A stretch of 32,530 nucleotides of DNA from Phaeodactylibacter sp. (GTDB lineage: Bacteria; Bacteroidota; Bacteroidia; Chitinophagales; Saprospiraceae). Below the pieces are notes generated by a model. That model saw nothing but the letters and a program-made list of their open reading frames with translations. It was not told the DNA's origin and searched no databases. Shown one piece after another: positions 15,295 through 23,785 of this stretch. The stretch is taken from positions 1-32,530 of the forward strand of contig JAGFJD010000506.1 in assembly GCA_024102975.1 (NCBI GenBank). The letters run 5' to 3'. The position numbers and the translations under genes are program-made. Positions within the stretch are counted from its first letter, which is position 1. Each line of letters begins with the position of its first letter.

Positions 15295-15564
15295 TCAGTA
15301 CAGTTGAAAACCCTGGACAGCCTGGCTGTTCGTCATAGGGTTGGACACCAGGTCGACGTCCACAGTACAGTTCTCAAAACGGATAGCGTAGGTCTCTTTG
15401 ATGAGCGCCGGGTTGAGGCGTTTGTTGCCAACGGCCGTCAACCCGAGAAAGGCGCCCACCTCTTTAAAGCCGAGCATGAGGTCTTTGATGGAGTGGAGGG
15501 GATTGCTTTGATCGGTATTCATCAAACCAACCGCCAATGCTAATTTGATCTTCCGGATGTTCAT
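15295..15564 (-). CDS. Hypothetical 89-aa protein
   Basis: I do not recognise this protein. It starts MNIRKIKLALAVGLM, has a basic start and a mixed hydrophobic N-terminal half, and ends in VDLVSNPMTNSQAVQGFQLY. There is no clear signal peptidase site and no cysteine pattern. Support for a real gene comes from context: an A-rich stretch (CCAAA) directly before ATG15564, as is common in Bacteroidota, and a strong hairpin terminator immediately downstream on the same strand. It stands alone between the RAYT locus and the end of the dcw operon, and its role cannot be inferred. Confidence 0.6.
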   Translation of the reverse strand: MNIRKIKLALAVGLMNTDQSNPLHSIKDLMLGFKEVGAFLGLTAVGNKRLNPALIKETYAIRFENCTVDVDLVSNPMTNSQAVQGFQLY

Positions 15565-15873
15565 TTTGGATATGTTTTACATGTTGTTGGGATCAAAACG
15601 ATTTATGGGTTAAACTGAATTGGCGGCCCGGATGTTGCGCCTTTCCCATTAAAGAGTGGTTAAAAATTGTGGGAAGTGTCGGCTTCGGGCATTTGGGCGG
15701 TGTTTGCTACTCGTTGTTTGCTGTTTTTATCCGTCTCATCCGGGCATTCCTGAAAGCTTGCGGGGATGGATAGAAGGGTGGCCCGTCCAAAAACGGCAGC
15801 GGCACCCTTGTTCCGTAGGGTGCCGCTGCGGATCTGGCTATGACAACAAAAGAAAATTCACGCTTGCCGGCTC
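15565..15873. other. Intergenic region between small gene and ftsZ
   Basis: This 309-bp gap holds the ftsZ terminator (15787-15829) and presumably the promoter of the 89-aa gene on the minus strand. I see no gene. The small open frame across the terminator (15656-15877) is not convincing. Confidence 0.5.
15787..15829 (-). terminator. Rho-independent terminator at the end of the dcw operon
   Basis: A perfect 12-bp stem, GCAGCGGCACCC/GGGTGCCGCTGC (15796-15829, 10-nt loop), is followed on the minus strand by CGTTTTTGG. It lies 45 bases after the ftsZ stop codon. Confidence 0.82.
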
Positions 15874-17313
15874 TTAGTCCACATTATCGTGAAGGAAGGA
15901 GTTGCCGGTGGTCCGGATTTCCGGCTCCTCGTCGTCCGAGATGGTCCATTTGGAGCGGGCCGGCTCGGAGCTGTCCGGCACGTCATCCAGGTTGACGCCC
16001 CGGCGCTGGTAAGCCGGTTCGTTTTCCAGTTCGATGACGGCCTTGGGGTTGCTGAGCTTCACGCGGTGGCTGCGCAGTTTTTCGCGGCGCTTGCGTTCCT
16101 CTTCCATCCTCTGGCGCCGCTCTTCTTCCTGCTGCTCTTTGTCCTCGTCCTTGAGATAAGGCTCCTTGTAAGAATAGCGGTTGCGGTATTTATCGGAAGC
16201 AACGCGGATGTCGTCGAATTCGAAGGTCTGCGCCTCGTTTTCTTCCTCTTCAAAGCCTAAGTCGGCCAGGCCTTTTTTTTTCTTATCGGCCTGATCGTCA
16301 TCCAGGGATACGATAATGCGGTTATTATCGGCGGTTTTCTCCTGGATGGGCTTCTTGCGGTGTTCGAAGCCGGTGGCGATCACGGTCACGCTGATCTTGT
16401 CGCCCAGCGACTCGTCGTAGCAGTTGCCCCAGATGAGGTCGGTGCCGAAGCCGGCTTCTTCCTGGACGAATTCGGTGATCTCGAAGATTTCGTCCATAGT
16501 GACTTCTTTGGTGCCGGAAGTGATGTTCAGCAGGATGTGCTGGGCGCCCTGGATGTCGTTGTCTTCCAGCAGAGGGGAATGCAGGGCTTCGTCGACGGCG
16601 CGCTTGGCGCGGTCGTCCCCGGCAGCCGCAGCCGTGCCCATGATGGCCACGCCGCTGTCGCGCATGACGGTATTGACGTCTTCAAAGTCGACGTTCACGT
16701 AACCCGGCACGGTGATGATCTCGGCAATGCCTTTAGCAGCTGTGGTGAGGATATTGTCGGCGTGGGCAAAGGCCTCCGAAATGGAGAGGTTGCCGTGGAT
16801 TTGCCGCAGTTTGTCGTTGGACACTACGATCAGGGTATCGACATGCTTTTTCAGCTCGCCCAGGCCTTCTCCGCCCTGGGTAATCCGGCGGCGCCCTTCG
16901 AAGGTGAAAGGCAGGGTGACGATGCCCACCGTGAGGATGTCCATTTCTTTGGCCGTCTTGGCGATGATCGGCGCCGCGCCGGTGCCGGTGCCGCCGCCCA
17001 TGCCGGCTGTGATAAACAACATGCGGCAGTTGTTCTCCAGGTACCGGCGGACATCCTCGATGGATTCCTCACAGGCCATCTTTCCGATGTTGGGCTTGGA
17101 GCCGGCGCCCCGGCCCTCCGTCAGGTTGGGGCCGAGTTGTATCCTCGTCGGCACTTTACTCAGCTCCATGGCCTGGGAATCGGTATTGCAGATCGCAAAA
17201 TCCACGCCCACGATCCCTTGCTTGAACATGTGGGTGACAGCATTGCTGCCTCCGCCACCGACGCCCAGCACCTTTATGATCGGGCTTTCATCCTTTGGCA
17301 AATCAAATACCAT
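15874..17313 (-). CDS. ftsZ: Cell division GTPase FtsZ
   Basis: FtsZ is the tubulin-like GTPase that polymerises into the Z-ring. Seen here are GVGGGGSNAV (17-26), the tubulin signature AGMGGGTGTGAAP (103-115), and the T7 synergy loop NVDFEDV with Asp209 and Asp212. The GTPase and C-terminal fold run to about residue 320. A long charged tail follows, with Lys/Glu/Arg-rich repeats around 390-415. The tail holds EPAYQRRGVNL, which may be the Bacteroidota equivalent of the C-terminal FtsA-binding peptide. About 40 further residues follow, ending NSFLHDNVD. At 479 aa it is longer than enterobacterial FtsZ (about 383). It is the last gene of the operon, 152 bases after ftsA, and is followed by a terminator. 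Confidence 0.98.
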   Translation of the reverse strand: MVFDLPKDESPIIKVLGVGGGGSNAVTHMFKQGIVGVDFAICNTDSQAMELSKVPTRIQLGPNLTEGRGAGSKPNIGKMACEESIEDVRRYLENNCRMLFITAGMGGGTGTGAAPIIAKTAKEMDILTVGIVTLPFTFEGRRRITQGGEGLGELKKHVDTLIVVSNDKLRQIHGNLSISEAFAHADNILTTAAKGIAEIITVPGYVNVDFEDVNTVMRDSGVAIMGTAAAAGDDRAKRAVDEALHSPLLEDNDIQGAQHILLNITSGTKEVTMDEIFEITEFVQEEAGFGTDLIWGNCYDESLGDKISVTVIATGFEHRKKPIQEKTADNNRIIVSLDDDQADKKKKGLADLGFEEEENEAQTFEFDDIRVASDKYRNRYSYKEPYLKDEDKEQQEEERRQRMEEERKRREKLRSHRVKLSNPKAVIELENEPAYQRRGVNLDDVPDSSEPARSKWTISDDEEPEIRTTGNSFLHDNVD

Positions 17314-17465
17314 AACTGCTAGTTTTTAATGTTTTGCCGGGCTTTTGAGGTCATCATGCTCCATGGGCAGCCCAACAGTTTTAATTTTTAGTATCAGCAT
17401 ATAAAATATGGAGTGAAGGAGTGAATAACGGGGTCTTGCCCATTCGCATCCAGACACTCCTGCCT

Positions 17466-18767
17466 CTAAAACTCGCTGTCCGGTTCCGCTTCAAACCACT
17501 CTTTGGTTTTGCGGAACAGTTGTTCATACCACTTGCCGGCGAGATCCTCTTCGAACTCGCCCTCTTCCTCCTCCTGAACGGGTTCGGGAATGGCGACGCG
17601 GCCCGCTTCCAGGTCGTCCAGGCCTTTCAAGAGCAGGCCCACGCCGGTGGCATAGATAGGGCTGCTCAGCTGCTCGTGATAGCCATGGGCCAGGTGTTCC
17701 ACCGGCACCCCGATGCGGGTGCTCATGCCGGTGTGGTACTCTGTCAGCTTATCGATGTGGTTGAGCAGGGCACCGCCGCCGGTCAGCACGATGCCGGCGA
17801 TCAGTTTGCGTTCGAAGCCGGAACGGCGGATTTCCCACAGCACGTAGTCCAGGATTTCCTCCACGCGGGCCTGGATGATGCGGGCCAGGTTTTTCTCGGA
17901 GACCTCCTTGTGGTCTCTCCCCCGCAGGCCGGGGATCGAGATGATGCGGTTGTCGTAAACCTCCTCGGCCAGGGCCGAACCGAACTTGATCTTCAGCTTC
18001 TCCGCCTGCTGGCCCATGACGGTGCAGCCTTCCTTAATGTCTTTGGTAATGACGTTGCCGCCAAAGGGCACAACTGCCGTATGCCGGATGATGCCATCCT
18101 TAAAGACGGTAATATCCGTCGTGCCGCCCCCCATGTCCACCAGGGCAACGCCGGCCTCCTTTTCCTCCTCGCTCAGCACAGCTGCAGCAGAGGCGATCGG
18201 CTCCAGGGTCATATTGGCCACCTTCAGGCCGGTGCGCTCCACGCAGCGGTAAATGTTATTGGAAGCGGAAATCTGCCCGGTGATGATGTGGAAGTTGGCT
18301 TCCAGGCGGATGCCCGACATGCCGATGGGGTCGGTAATGCCCTGCTCGTTATCTACGGTATACTCCTGGGGGATGACGTGCAGGATTTTATCGCCGGGGG
18401 GAAGCACCAGTTTGTACATATCGCTGACCAGCCGGTCGATGTCCCGCTGGCTGATCTCGGTATGGTCGTTATCGCGGGTCAGGATGCCGCGGTGCTGCAG
18501 GCTCTTGATGTGCTGCCCGGCAATGCCGACATGCACCACTTTGAATTCCGTGCCGGCAGCACGCTGGGCGGAGGACACCGCTTCTGAAATGGCTTTCACC
18601 GTTTTTTCGATATTGGAAACCACACCCCGCAGAACACCCTCGGAGTCCACCCTTCCGAAGCCCAGCACTTCGAGCTTGCCGTGGCGGTCGCGGCGTCCGG
18701 CGATGGCGCAGATCTTGGTCGTCCCGATATCCAGCGCAATGGCCAGTTCTGATTTGTTGTTGCTCAT
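17466..18767 (-). CDS. ftsA: Cell division protein FtsA
   Basis: FtsA is the actin-like ATPase that tethers FtsZ to the membrane. The phosphate-1 motif is DIGTTK (13-18), phosphate-2 is DMGGGTTD (211-218), and the adenosine motif is VLTGGGALL. The C terminus ends in an amphipathic helix, WYEQLFRKTKEWFEAE (413-428), as expected for membrane targeting. Several in-frame starts exist (18782, 18776, 18773, 18767). The one giving MSNNKSELAIALDIG best matches the family and gives 433 aa. It lies between ftsQ and ftsZ, the usual order. Confidence 0.97.
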   Translation of the reverse strand: MSNNKSELAIALDIGTTKICAIAGRRDRHGKLEVLGFGRVDSEGVLRGVVSNIEKTVKAISEAVSSAQRAAGTEFKVVHVGIAGQHIKSLQHRGILTRDNDHTEISQRDIDRLVSDMYKLVLPPGDKILHVIPQEYTVDNEQGITDPIGMSGIRLEANFHIITGQISASNNIYRCVERTGLKVANMTLEPIASAAAVLSEEEKEAGVALVDMGGGTTDITVFKDGIIRHTAVVPFGGNVITKDIKEGCTVMGQQAEKLKIKFGSALAEEVYDNRIISIPGLRGRDHKEVSEKNLARIIQARVEEILDYVLWEIRRSGFERKLIAGIVLTGGGALLNHIDKLTEYHTGMSTRIGVPVEHLAHGYHEQLSSPIYATGVGLLLKGLDDLEAGRVAIPEPVQEEEEGEFEEDLAGKWYEQLFRKTKEWFEAEPDSEF

Positions 18768-18851
18768 GTCCATCATGCGCATTTAGTTTTTTGTAGTTTT
18801 CGCAATCAGTATAGAAAATGGCCGGCGCCTGGCGGGCAGGGCCGGCATTGG

Positions 18852-19646
18852 TCATCGTTTTTTGCAGACTACCTGCTGGCCGTATTCGAGGCTGATTTCC
18901 GAATATTTGTTCCACCCCTCGTAGGGCAGGGCTTCCTTGTAGAATACTTTCAACCGCTTCAGCTTTTTTTCTGCCGACTCGAATTTGCCGAAGATGATGT
19001 GGTGGTTGCCCACTTTGGGCACCAGGATGATCTCTCCGCGGTTGCTGACGTGCACCTGTTCGATCATGGCATCGAGGAAATCATCTTCCCGGATCAGTTT
19101 GGCAAGCAGGAAAACGTCCCTGAGGCTGTTCCGCCTGCGGTTCAGAAATTGTGGTTCGTGGGGCGGCAGGTTGCCGGTGGCCACGATCACCTTGGCGGTA
19201 AAATGAGGCGACAAGGGTATCTTTATACCTTTACCGTCCAGGTAATAATTCAGGCCATTCTTATCCATTACCCTCAGGACGGGTTCGCGCTGAACGACCA
19301 CCACCTTTATTCCGTTATCCGAGCCAATGTAGACGTCGGCATCGAGGATAAACGGTTCGGCTTCCAGCACCTGTTCGAGGCGTTTTACATCTACCGACCC
19401 GATGGGCATCCCTTCCAGGCGGTAACCAAAACTGCGTTCTATAGCCAGGCGCACATCCTGGCCATTGATCAGGAAATCGTTTTCGGACAGGGGTTCGATC
19501 TCGACTGCCAGTTCGGATGCCGGGCTGGCCTCCTTGCGTTCTACTGCGGAGATCACCAAAATAGCGGCCAGCAACAAAAGCCCGCCCCAGCCGATCCGCC
19601 GGAGAGTCTGTATGGTTTCCGCACTGAGTTGTAGGCTCCTGATCAT
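18852..19646 (-). CDS. ftsQ: Cell division protein FtsQ
   Basis: FtsQ is a bitopic divisome protein linking early and late division proteins. The 264-aa sequence has a short cytoplasmic N terminus, one transmembrane helix (about 18-34) and a periplasmic part. The latter contains a POTRA-like segment followed by the FtsQ beta domain (VVVVQREPVLRVM, YYLDGKGIKIPLSPH, LPPHEP). Similarity to proteobacterial FtsQ is low, so the assignment leans on topology, the REPVLRV-type motif and position between murC and ftsA. Its ATG overlaps the murC stop as ATGA, indicating translational coupling. Confidence 0.93.
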   Translation of the reverse strand: MIRSLQLSAETIQTLRRIGWGGLLLLAAILVISAVERKEASPASELAVEIEPLSENDFLINGQDVRLAIERSFGYRLEGMPIGSVDVKRLEQVLEAEPFILDADVYIGSDNGIKVVVVQREPVLRVMDKNGLNYYLDGKGIKIPLSPHFTAKVIVATGNLPPHEPQFLNRRRNSLRDVFLLAKLIREDDFLDAMIEQVHVSNRGEIILVPKVGNHHIIFGKFESAEKKLKRLKVFYKEALPYEGWNKYSEISLEYGQQVVCKKR

Positions 19647-21004
19647 ATAGCGCCCGTTTTTTCGAAATAACTGATCAAAGGTTCTCTGAATGTATCTATA
19701 TCGCCTGCGCCCAGGGTAAGCAATACTTCCGGCCGGGATCGTTCCACCTCCTCCAGCAGGCTGGCCTTGCTTGCCAGGCGCTTGTCCGTTTTTTTCATTT
19801 TGCCCAGAAGCCAGCGGGCATCCACCCCTTCGATGGGCATTTCCCGCGCCGGGTAGATTTCCATCAGCAGGATCTCATCCAGCGCGTCCAGCGCGGCGGC
19901 AAAGCCGTCGGCAAAATCGCGGGTCCGGGAAAAAAGGTGCGGCTGAAAAATGCCCGTGATCCTTTTTCCGGGAAAGAGTTCCCGCGCCGCCCCAATGGCT
20001 GCTTCCAGTTCCGAGGGGTGATGGGCGTAGTCGTCGACATAGGCCCGCCCGCCCTGGCGGTACAGGATTTCAAACCTTCGGCGGATGCCGCGAAAAGTGC
20101 GAAGCCCTTCGCGAATGGCCTCCTCTCCTACCCCGAGCTGCAGGGCTGCCGTAAGGGCAGCCGTTGCGTTCTCCACATTGTGGCGCCCGGGGAGCGCCAG
20201 CTGCAACCCGTCCATCCGGTGGGCAGGGCTGCGGTAGTCGAAGGTGAAATAACCGCCTTCTACGCGGACATTTCCGGCACGGTAGTCCCCGCCGTCGATA
20301 CCGAAGCTCTCTGCGGCGGGATGCCCGCCGAGTTCTTCCAGCCAACGGTAGTGGACAAAGAGCCGCCCTCTTTCTTTCAGCCGGGCGGCGAAGGCCCGGA
20401 AGCCCGTTTCCAGGAGCGACTCCCGGTCGCCGTAGATGTCCAGGTGGTCGGCATCCATCGAGAGGATGATCGCGATGTCCGGGCTGAGGTGCAGGAAGGA
20501 GCGGTCGAACTCGTCCGCTTCCACCACGACCCATTCCGAATGCCCTTCGACGAAATTGGAGCCGAAGTTGGTGGCGATGCCGCCCAGAAAGGCCGTACAG
20601 TCCATGCCTCCGCAGTGCAGCAAATAGGCCAGGATCGAGGAGGTCGTCGTCTTCCCGTGGGTGCCGGCCACCGCCACTGCCTTCATGCCGCGGCTGATGA
20701 TGCCCAGCACTTCCGCCCGTTTCCTGACGGGAATGCCCGATTCCCGGAAAAAGACGAGTTCCTGATGGCTGGCGGGCACCGCCGGCGTATAAACGACAAG
20801 GTCAACCCCTTCAGGTATCCGCCCGGTATCCTCGGTATAATGTATGTCCATTCCCTCTTCCACCAACTTTTTGGTGAGCAGGGTTTCCGTTTTGTCGTAT
20901 CCGTATACTTCGGCGCCTCTTCCGTTGAAGTACCGCGCCAGCGCGCTCATGCCGATCCCGCCGATCCCGATGAAGTACACTTTTTTGATATCTTTCAGGT
21001 TCAT
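19643..21004 (-). CDS. murC: UDP-N-acetylmuramate--L-alanine ligase
   Basis: MurC adds L-alanine to UDP-MurNAc in the cytoplasm. The 453-aa protein has the MurC N-terminal Rossmann motif YFIGIGGIGMSALARYF (10-26), the Mur ligase P-loop AGTHGKTTTSS (113-123), the DEFDRSFLHL segment of the central domain and a C-terminal domain with YVDDYAHHPSE. These features separate it from MurD, MurE and MurF. It overlaps ftsQ by 4 bases and follows murG after 118 bases. That gap contains a GGTTATTGGTT/AACCAATAACC hairpin without a T-run. Confidence 0.97.
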   Translation of the reverse strand: MNLKDIKKVYFIGIGGIGMSALARYFNGRGAEVYGYDKTETLLTKKLVEEGMDIHYTEDTGRIPEGVDLVVYTPAVPASHQELVFFRESGIPVRKRAEVLGIISRGMKAVAVAGTHGKTTTSSILAYLLHCGGMDCTAFLGGIATNFGSNFVEGHSEWVVVEADEFDRSFLHLSPDIAIILSMDADHLDIYGDRESLLETGFRAFAARLKERGRLFVHYRWLEELGGHPAAESFGIDGGDYRAGNVRVEGGYFTFDYRSPAHRMDGLQLALPGRHNVENATAALTAALQLGVGEEAIREGLRTFRGIRRRFEILYRQGGRAYVDDYAHHPSELEAAIGAARELFPGKRITGIFQPHLFSRTRDFADGFAAALDALDEILLMEIYPAREMPIEGVDARWLLGKMKKTDKRLASKASLLEEVERSRPEVLLTLGAGDIDTFREPLISYFEKTGAI

Positions 21005-21062
21005 CGCATTTTGTTGGTTTGGGTGAGCCGGTTATTCGGCTGCCTCAAGTGGGAACGGGTTG

Positions 21063-21098
21063 GGTTATTGGTTATTGGTGCCAAGGAAACCAATAACC
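21063..21098. repeat. Hairpin between murG and murC
   Basis: GGTTATTGGTT (21063-21073) and AACCAATAACC (21088-21098) form an 11-bp perfect stem with a 14-nt loop inside the operon. There is no T-run on the minus strand, so it is more likely an mRNA structure than a terminator. Confidence 0.6.
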
Positions 21099-21122
21099 GC
21101 TCCCCGGCAGCCCCGGCAATAA

Positions 21123-22253
21123 CTATTGCCCCTTCCCCCTCCCGGCCAATCTCAGCACCTCCTCCGCGATCCGGCCGGCGGCATCGGGCATGGCCAGTTT
21201 CCGGATATTGAAGCTGAGCCGGTTGCGGGCTGCTTCGTCGTTCAGCAGTTCCAGTGCTTTGGCGACGGCCAGTTCCTTCGCTTCCTCATCCCGGACGATC
21301 CAGGCGGCACCGGCATCTACCAGGGCCATGGCGTTTTTCGTCTGATGGTCCTCCGCCACATTAGGCGAAGGGATGAGGATCGCCGGTTTTCCGGCGAAGT
21401 GCAGCTCGGAGACCGTCAGCGCCCCGGAGCGGCAGATGATCACGTCGGCCATGGCATAGGCCAGGTCCATCCGGTCGATAAAGGGCTGCGCCTTCACGTT
21501 GGGCAGCCGGGCGGTTTCGCATCGGCTGAACGGCTCTTCGTAAAGCTGCCCGTACTGCCAGAGCACCTGCACCTCCTGCCGCTCCCGCAGCCGGGAGGCA
21601 TTGGCGTCCACGGCCTGGTTGACCGACCGGGCCCCCAGGCTGCCGCCGAAGACGAGCAGAATGGGCCGCGTGGGGTCGAACCCGAAATAGCGGGCGCCTT
21701 CCTCCCGGGTGGACCGGTTGTCCTGGATCACTTTGCGTACGGGGTTGCCGGTGAAAACCAGACGGTCCGCCGGGAAAAAGCGCTCCATATTCCGGTAGGC
21801 CACGCATACCCTGTCCGCCTTGCGGGCCAGCAGGCGGTTGGTCACGCCCGCGTAGGAGTTTTGCTCCTGGATGAGGGCAGGAACCCCGCGCCGGAAAGCG
21901 ACTTCCAGCAGGGGGCCGCTGGCAAACCCGCCAACGCCGGCCACCACGTCCGGCTTAAACCGGCTGATGATGCGCCAGGCGCCCAGCAAACTGCTCAGCA
22001 GCTTGAGGGGAAACAACAGGTTCCGCAGTGTCAACTCGCGGTGAAAACCGCTGATCCACAACCCCTCGATGGGATATCCCGCTTTCGGGACCTTCTCCAT
22101 CTCCATCTTGCCTTTCGCCCCAACGAAGAGGATCTCGGCTTCGGGCTGCTTCTCTTTTATCGCATCGGCAATGGCGATGGCGGGGAAAACGTGCCCGCCG
22201 GTGCCGCCGCCGGAGATGATTATTTTTGGTTTAGGGTCCAAGTAAACAGTCAA
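21123..22253 (-). CDS. murG: UDP-GlcNAc:lipid I GlcNAc transferase MurG
   Basis: MurG is a peripheral membrane GT28 enzyme that converts lipid I to lipid II. The 376-aa protein has the glycine-rich loop ISGGGTGGHVFPA (13-25), a second GGFASGP segment, the C-domain motif VFGGSLGARSVNQ, and the UDP-GlcNAc-binding CRSGALTVSELHFAGKPAIL. Length is typical. It lies between ftsW (57-base gap) and murC, as in most dcw clusters. Confidence 0.97.
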   Translation of the reverse strand: MTVYLDPKPKIIISGGGTGGHVFPAIAIADAIKEKQPEAEILFVGAKGKMEMEKVPKAGYPIEGLWISGFHRELTLRNLLFPLKLLSSLLGAWRIISRFKPDVVAGVGGFASGPLLEVAFRRGVPALIQEQNSYAGVTNRLLARKADRVCVAYRNMERFFPADRLVFTGNPVRKVIQDNRSTREEGARYFGFDPTRPILLVFGGSLGARSVNQAVDANASRLRERQEVQVLWQYGQLYEEPFSRCETARLPNVKAQPFIDRMDLAYAMADVIICRSGALTVSELHFAGKPAILIPSPNVAEDHQTKNAMALVDAGAAWIVRDEEAKELAVAKALELLNDEAARNRLSFNIRKLAMPDAAGRIAEEVLRLAGRGKGQ

Positions 22254-22310
22254 ATTTTATGGGGCCGCCCTCCAACTGGCACCAGCCCGTGTATTCAATA
22301 ATTCCTTCAT

Positions 22311-23447
22311 TTACTCACTCACCGACTCTATGTATTTACTCACGCTCAATATCATGCCAAAAGAGATGCAGGTGAACAGGATGGACGTGCCGCCCATGCT
22401 GATCATGGGCAGGGTGACGCCCGTCACCGGCACCAGGTGCACAGAAACGGCTATATTGACAAACGCCTGCAGGACCAGGCTGATGCTCAGGCCGATGGCC
22501 AGCATGGCGCCGAAGGCCTTGGGGCTCTTGGTCACCAGGCGCGTAGCGCGGAAGAACAACAACACATACAGCAGGATGATCAGCATGCCGACGAAAATGC
22601 CGTACTCTTCCACGACGATGGCATAGATAAAATCCGAATACGGAGAGGGCAGGTAGTTTCGCTGAATGCTGTTGCCCGGCCCCAGCCCGAACCACTCCCC
22701 GTTGGCCATTGCGATCTTGGCCTGCTGCACCTGGTAGCCGCCGTCCGGTTTATCCACAAAATCGCGGACCCGGTTTACCCAGGTCTCTGACCGGACGATA
22801 TCGGGGAAAAACTCTCCCAGCAACACCAGCATCGCAAAAACGACAATGCCCAGCAACAACAGCAGGACGATATACTGCAGGGCTACCCGCCCGACGAACA
22901 TCATGGACACACAGGTGAAAAACAACAGGATGGCCGTCGAGAGGTCCGCCGGAGCGATCAACCCGCAGATAATGAGCACCGGCACGATGATCGGCAGGAA
23001 GGCGCTGTTGAAGTCTTTGATGTAATCCTGCTTGCTGGAAATGGCGCGGGCCACGTACAAAATAAGGGCCAGCTTGGCAAAGTCCGACGTCTGAAAGGTG
23101 ATCCCGACGAAGGGGACCGATATCCACCGGCGGGCGTCGTTGATGTCCGCCCCGAAAGCGATAGTGTACAACAGGAGCGGCAGAGAAACCAGCAGCAAAT
23201 AAGGGGCCGCCTTGGAATACCGCATGTAGTGCAGCAAATGCGCCAGATAGGCCAGAATCAACCCCCCAACCACGATGATGAAGTGCTTGACCAGCAGGGC
23301 TTCCGTATTGCCGCCCATCTCCCGGTAGGCCAGCGTTCCGGTAGAACTGTACACCACCAGGATGGAGAAAACAGACAGCACCGCCATGATGGCCCAGATG
23401 CTGCGGTCACCCCTCAATTCTGCGTATATTCTCGTTCCTAGCGACAT
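22311..23447 (-). CDS. ftsW: Septal peptidoglycan polymerase FtsW (SEDS family)
   Basis: FtsW is a polytopic SEDS glycosyltransferase working with FtsI at the septum. The 378-aa sequence is strongly hydrophobic, with about ten membrane segments. SEDS signatures are DARRWISVPF, ADLSTAILLFF, the YAIVVEEYGIFVG segment, and VPVTGVTLPMISMGGTS, the counterpart of the usual PTTG...YGG motif. RodA is a paralogue, but position in the dcw cluster favours FtsW. The upstream gap to murD is 338 bases, unusually long for this operon, and filled with repeats. Confidence 0.95.
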   Translation of the reverse strand: MSLGTRIYAELRGDRSIWAIMAVLSVFSILVVYSSTGTLAYREMGGNTEALLVKHFIIVVGGLILAYLAHLLHYMRYSKAAPYLLLVSLPLLLYTIAFGADINDARRWISVPFVGITFQTSDFAKLALILYVARAISSKQDYIKDFNSAFLPIIVPVLIICGLIAPADLSTAILLFFTCVSMMFVGRVALQYIVLLLLLGIVVFAMLVLLGEFFPDIVRSETWVNRVRDFVDKPDGGYQVQQAKIAMANGEWFGLGPGNSIQRNYLPSPYSDFIYAIVVEEYGIFVGMLIILLYVLLFFRATRLVTKSPKAFGAMLAIGLSISLVLQAFVNIAVSVHLVPVTGVTLPMISMGGTSILFTCISFGMILSVSKYIESVSE

Positions 23448-23462
23448 AAAAGGTATGGTTTC

Positions 23463-23502
23463 ATGGTTTTATGGTTTTATGGGTTTATGGGTTTATGGGT
23501 TT
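23463..23502. repeat. 8-bp tandem repeat (ATGGTTTT / ATGGGTTT)
   Basis: Two units of ATGGTTTT and three of ATGGGTTT lie in exact 8-base phase, 15 bases upstream of the ftsW start on the minus strand. Confidence 0.85.
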
Positions 23503-23576
23503 GGCAGTAACGTTGGGGCCGGGTAACTGTCGGGCTATCTTCCCCTTTCTTCCTCTGAAAAATCATTCGAGTGTGT

Positions 23577-23680
23577 TATACTGACGCACGGCAGGTTTTG
23601 TCGACTACAAAACCCGCCGGGTCAGTATATACTGGCATCGCTGGTTTTGTTCCTGACAAAACCACGCGTTCGCCAGTATA
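23577..23680. repeat. 104-bp double-hairpin element, copy B, inside the dcw operon
   Basis: This copy is identical to 6143-6246 except for G-to-A at element position 28 and C-to-T at position 74, both in predicted loops. It lies in the 338-bp gap between murD and ftsW. The gap otherwise holds only short repeats and no gene. Confidence 0.85.
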
Positions 23681-23701
23681 CAAAAAAGCGGGGTTACGGA
23701 A

Positions 23702-23753
23702 AGTCGTCAGACGACTCAAAGTCGCAAAGTCGCAAGAAAGTCGTCAGACGACT
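23702..23753. repeat. Paired short palindromes AGTCGTC-A-GACGACT
   Basis: The perfect palindrome AGTCGTCAGACGACT occurs at 23702-23716 and 23739-23753. Between them are AAAGTCGC units, similar to the AAGTCGG heptamers near copy A of the 104-bp element. Confidence 0.75.
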
Positions 23754-23785
23754 GATAAAACCCGCGAATATGTCACGCACTCAAA

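Noticed and set aside
15656..15877. 73-codon plus-strand open frame before ftsZ
   Set aside because: It crosses the ftsZ terminator hairpin and has no start context or motif.
21063..21098. Hairpin between murG and murC as terminator
   Set aside because: No T-run on the minus strand and the operon continues.
23577..23680. Copy B of the double hairpin as a rho-independent terminator for murD
   Set aside because: On the minus strand no T-run follows the stems, and essential ftsW to ftsZ lie downstream.
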